Positions 61,694 to 64,000 of a stretch of 64,000 nucleotides of DNA are shown here, in pieces. The number at the start of each line of letters is the position of its first letter. Position 1 is the first letter of the stretch. The notes under the pieces were generated by a model. The model worked only from the letters and a program-made list of their open reading frames with translations. It made no database searches and was not told the DNA's origin. Source of the DNA: Acanthaster planci (taxonomy: Eukaryota; Echinodermata; Asteroidea; Valvatida; Acanthasteridae); contig NW_019091395.1 in the NCBI RefSeq assembly GCF_001949145.1, forward strand, positions 597,106-661,105, read 5' to 3'. The position numbers and the translations under genes are program-made.

Positions 61694-63849
61694 AAATGTC
61701 AAGGTTCATTTTCACCCTCCCCTCTCCAGCATTCCCCCCCCCCCCGAAAAAAAACTACGCCTGACAATAACAGGCAGCATATTTAGCAATATCGTCAAAC
61801 ACCTATCACAGCCCTTGGCTTTGGAAGCACAAGTTTAGGTCTAGGAACCAGTCACCATTGTAAATCACAATCTCTTGTAATTTGCAAACTTCATAAAGCA
61901 CTTCACTGCATCAGTACCTGAACATGTATTACAAGTGTACAAAAGACAGTAAACTGGGCCTGTTCACATTGGCAATGTTTCCCCTATGGTTATAAATTCA
62001 TTACATTTTATCAAATTTATAATAATTTATGACCAAAAAAATTCACATCGGTGAAGAAGAAGTAGGCTTCGGCTAGTGCTCTTTGACAGTTGTTATTCCC
62101 ATGTGCAGTTTAGAATGACATCAATATGGACACTAATTTTTATTTCAATACAGAAATCACCCTCTGGTCTCAATCCAATTACAGCCTTTGCACTAATGCG
62201 CATGAAGAACAGGTTGTGGAGTGCTCAAGACATGACAACAATGTGAGACCATGGGGGAAACACTGTTAACATGATGGTCACTTACTGGCCCCCTTTACTG
62301 TGTGTTACACATCTCTGTGTAGCAAGACACCTTGCTTACACCCACAGCAACTATACAGGCCACTGGTAGGTTTTAGTCTCTTGGGGTATGCATGATGTGA
62401 TGTCTTCACACCCTTGCTGGGTGGAACTTGTTTGAACAGTGGCACACGTCAATGCTCTCGTGTGCGGCCAACACAGGCATACAGAGTGAACGTGCACCAG
62501 TTGAGGCAGTGAGCTACTCACAGGGCTGTGCATATCCATAATTCCTTAACGCAACATTCGGGAGAGCGATTGACCCTTACTGGCGCTGTCATTAAAGGCA
62601 GTGAAGACGAGCACACCAGTGCACATAATTCTGAATATGGTGGACCAACGACTTTAATACTTGACTTAAATTGAGGCTATCAAATGGGAAGGATGAAGGA
62701 TTTCCACAATCCTAGAGATAGTTGATCCTGGAAATTTAACACTTGGTGGGTACTGTCACGTACAGGTGTACGCTAACGTGCCTTACCCTTACATGAAAAC
62801 GGTGCATTGAAAGGTCTTCTACTTGTTTTCCCTTTTGCAGTTCTACTTGACAGGCTTCAACGGTTAGTTTAAAACTCAACTTCAACATCTGCATTCTTGG
62901 AGGGGGGGGGAGGTTTCTTTAAACCAAAATGTGCGGGACTGTCTATGGTCATCTCCCTCTTTTGGTCAAATAGGGGGATATACATGTATTCTCTCCTCCA
63001 ACAACTGTGTTACACCTCTGCTTGGGTACCGGTCATCTTCCCCTGAATGTGTACTGCAGATGTGACTATGTACCAGACACTAAACAGTGGACTGCAACAC
63101 AGAAGGCTGAGCTTACTAGACTGTGGCAAAAACTGGTGTTTGGCACAGTGTTAATCATGTACAGCTCATACACAGACTGTATGGAGCCAGTCAGGAGCAA
63201 ATACAGGATGCTCACTGTAGCCAAGTTCAAATAAGTTGTGTCGAACCCCCCATCCCCCCAAATTCAAGACTTATACTTGCTTGACTGGGGAAACACTTGA
63301 AAATGCTTCAAGTGCTTTGTTGAAACCAGGACCGGTACTTTTTAATACTGTTTTGCATCTGGAATTCTCAGCCCTGATCAATCGTTTCCACAGGCCAAAA
63401 GAGTTTTTTCCAAAGTTAGCTCCAGCCAGCAGATATAACATGATCGCCCTGGACGCCAGTGGCCAGCTACGCCTCCTCTTCTAAGTCACTACCGGCCCCA
63501 TACGGCACTTTCAAACGCAGCCTCAACACCACTTCTCCCCCATCTCTTTCCCTGACCTCTGACCTTGTCAGATCAGGACTTGAATGACCCCTGAATTCCA
63601 AGTAGGCTCCCCTCTGGTAACTAAGGTTCTGCGACCCTTGCCACTGCATCAACCTCTGATGTACTATCCATCCCTCAAGTACTTTTCTGCGAGGACCTTC
63701 CGATCACAGTGGTAACCACCTCTGACCCCCCGTTTCTTCAGCGAGCAACCCTAGTCACTCTTTCTCTGCCATTAATTTTCTCCTGAACTCCTCACCTACG
63801 ACCTTACCCCCCCTTCTGTGTTTCCATGACAACCTCCTGGGCACACCTG

Positions 63850-64000
63850 TCAGCACCTCCTCCCGGAGTCATCTTTGCCGGTCTCCGACCGACGACCCCT
63901 CCGGCTGATGCCATTCAGTCCGATCAGTGCAATCTGCTCCAGGTCCGCCTGCTTGCATTTGTCCCACATCATCTCCCCCTCCCTCCCTTTGAGCAACGCC
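63850..64000 (-). CDS. Probable terminal coding exon of an unidentified gene (5' partial)
   Basis: Reading from the right edge on the minus strand, 151 bases stay open and end in TGA at 63850. The frame gives about 50 residues, including EGEMMWDKCKQADLEQIAL, then IGLNGISRRGRRSE, and ends DDSGRRC. Third positions are mostly G or C, as in the confirmed exons here and unlike the surrounding spacer. No acceptor site is visible inside, so the exon continues past the window. I do not recognise the protein. The basic RRGRR near the end could be a nuclear signal. It might also be chance. Confidence 0.45.
   Translation of the reverse strand, partial: ALLKGREGEMMWDKCKQADLEQIALIGLNGISRRGRRSETGKDDSGRRC

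Larger units (their letters stand above)
51371..63849. other. Long stretch without a confident gene
   Basis: About 12.5 kb after NOSIP show no exon chain I can recognise. The start is NOSIP 3' UTR. Further right there is a copy of the 2957 repeat, a G-rich and C-rich patch (56060-56150), TA microsatellites near 57695 and 57780, a copy of the 42070 repeat with one unresolved base, and a CATGACTTTTCC element. The right part could be a long 3' UTR of the minus-strand gene that enters at 63850. Confidence 0.5.

Noticed and set aside
1-64000. CRISPR array, prophage, operons or bacterial contamination
   Set aside because: Spliced genes with GT-AG introns run through most of the window; the few direct repeats are adjacent tandem copies without unique spacers.

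Overview
The window looks like nuclear DNA of a marine invertebrate deuterostome, most likely an echinoderm or a close relative. Vertebrate-type genes are split into many short exons with GT-AG introns. Introns and spacers are AT-rich and full of tRNA-derived SINE heads and short inverted-repeat elements. The palindromes TACATGTA and TAGGCCTA recur throughout. The species call is inference. There is no prokaryotic organisation, CRISPR array, long retroelement ORF or rRNA. One unresolved base (N) lies at 58592.

Layout. (1) 1-7936 has no recognisable exon and is probably a large 5' intron. (2) 7937-14858 (+) holds the last seven exons of an NR1-type nuclear receptor, from the second zinc finger through a complete ligand-binding domain and a C-terminal extension; the first zinc finger lies left of the window. 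(3) 14859-20881 is the spacer between convergent genes. It contains degenerate copies of the receptor's last codons and a TTAA-flanked inverted-repeat element. (4) 20882-32406 (-) is a complete 13-exon kinesin-14 gene (KIFC1/HSET type, 716 aa). (5) 32407-35743 is a divergent spacer with a roughly 100-bp tandem repeat. (6) 35744-40314 (+) is a six-exon EEP-superfamily nuclease of the CCR4/Angel/PDE12 type (400 aa). (7) 43098-51370 (+) is a complete eight-exon NOSIP gene (320 aa). (8) 51371-63849 has no confident exon. (9) 63850-64000 (-) looks like the terminal coding exon of a gene continuing to the right.

All exon chains were assembled by hand from splice sites. Reading phase closes at every junction of the four main genes, which is strong internal evidence for the models. 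The genes are not a functional cluster: a transcription factor, a mitotic motor, an RNA-type nuclease and a U-box ubiquitin ligase are simply neighbours. The unusual content is mainly in the non-coding DNA: a foldback element in the last NOSIP intron, inverted-repeat elements in introns and spacers, several repeat families with two or three copies inside the window, and exon-derived tandem copies behind the nuclear receptor. I found no wholly new multigene system.
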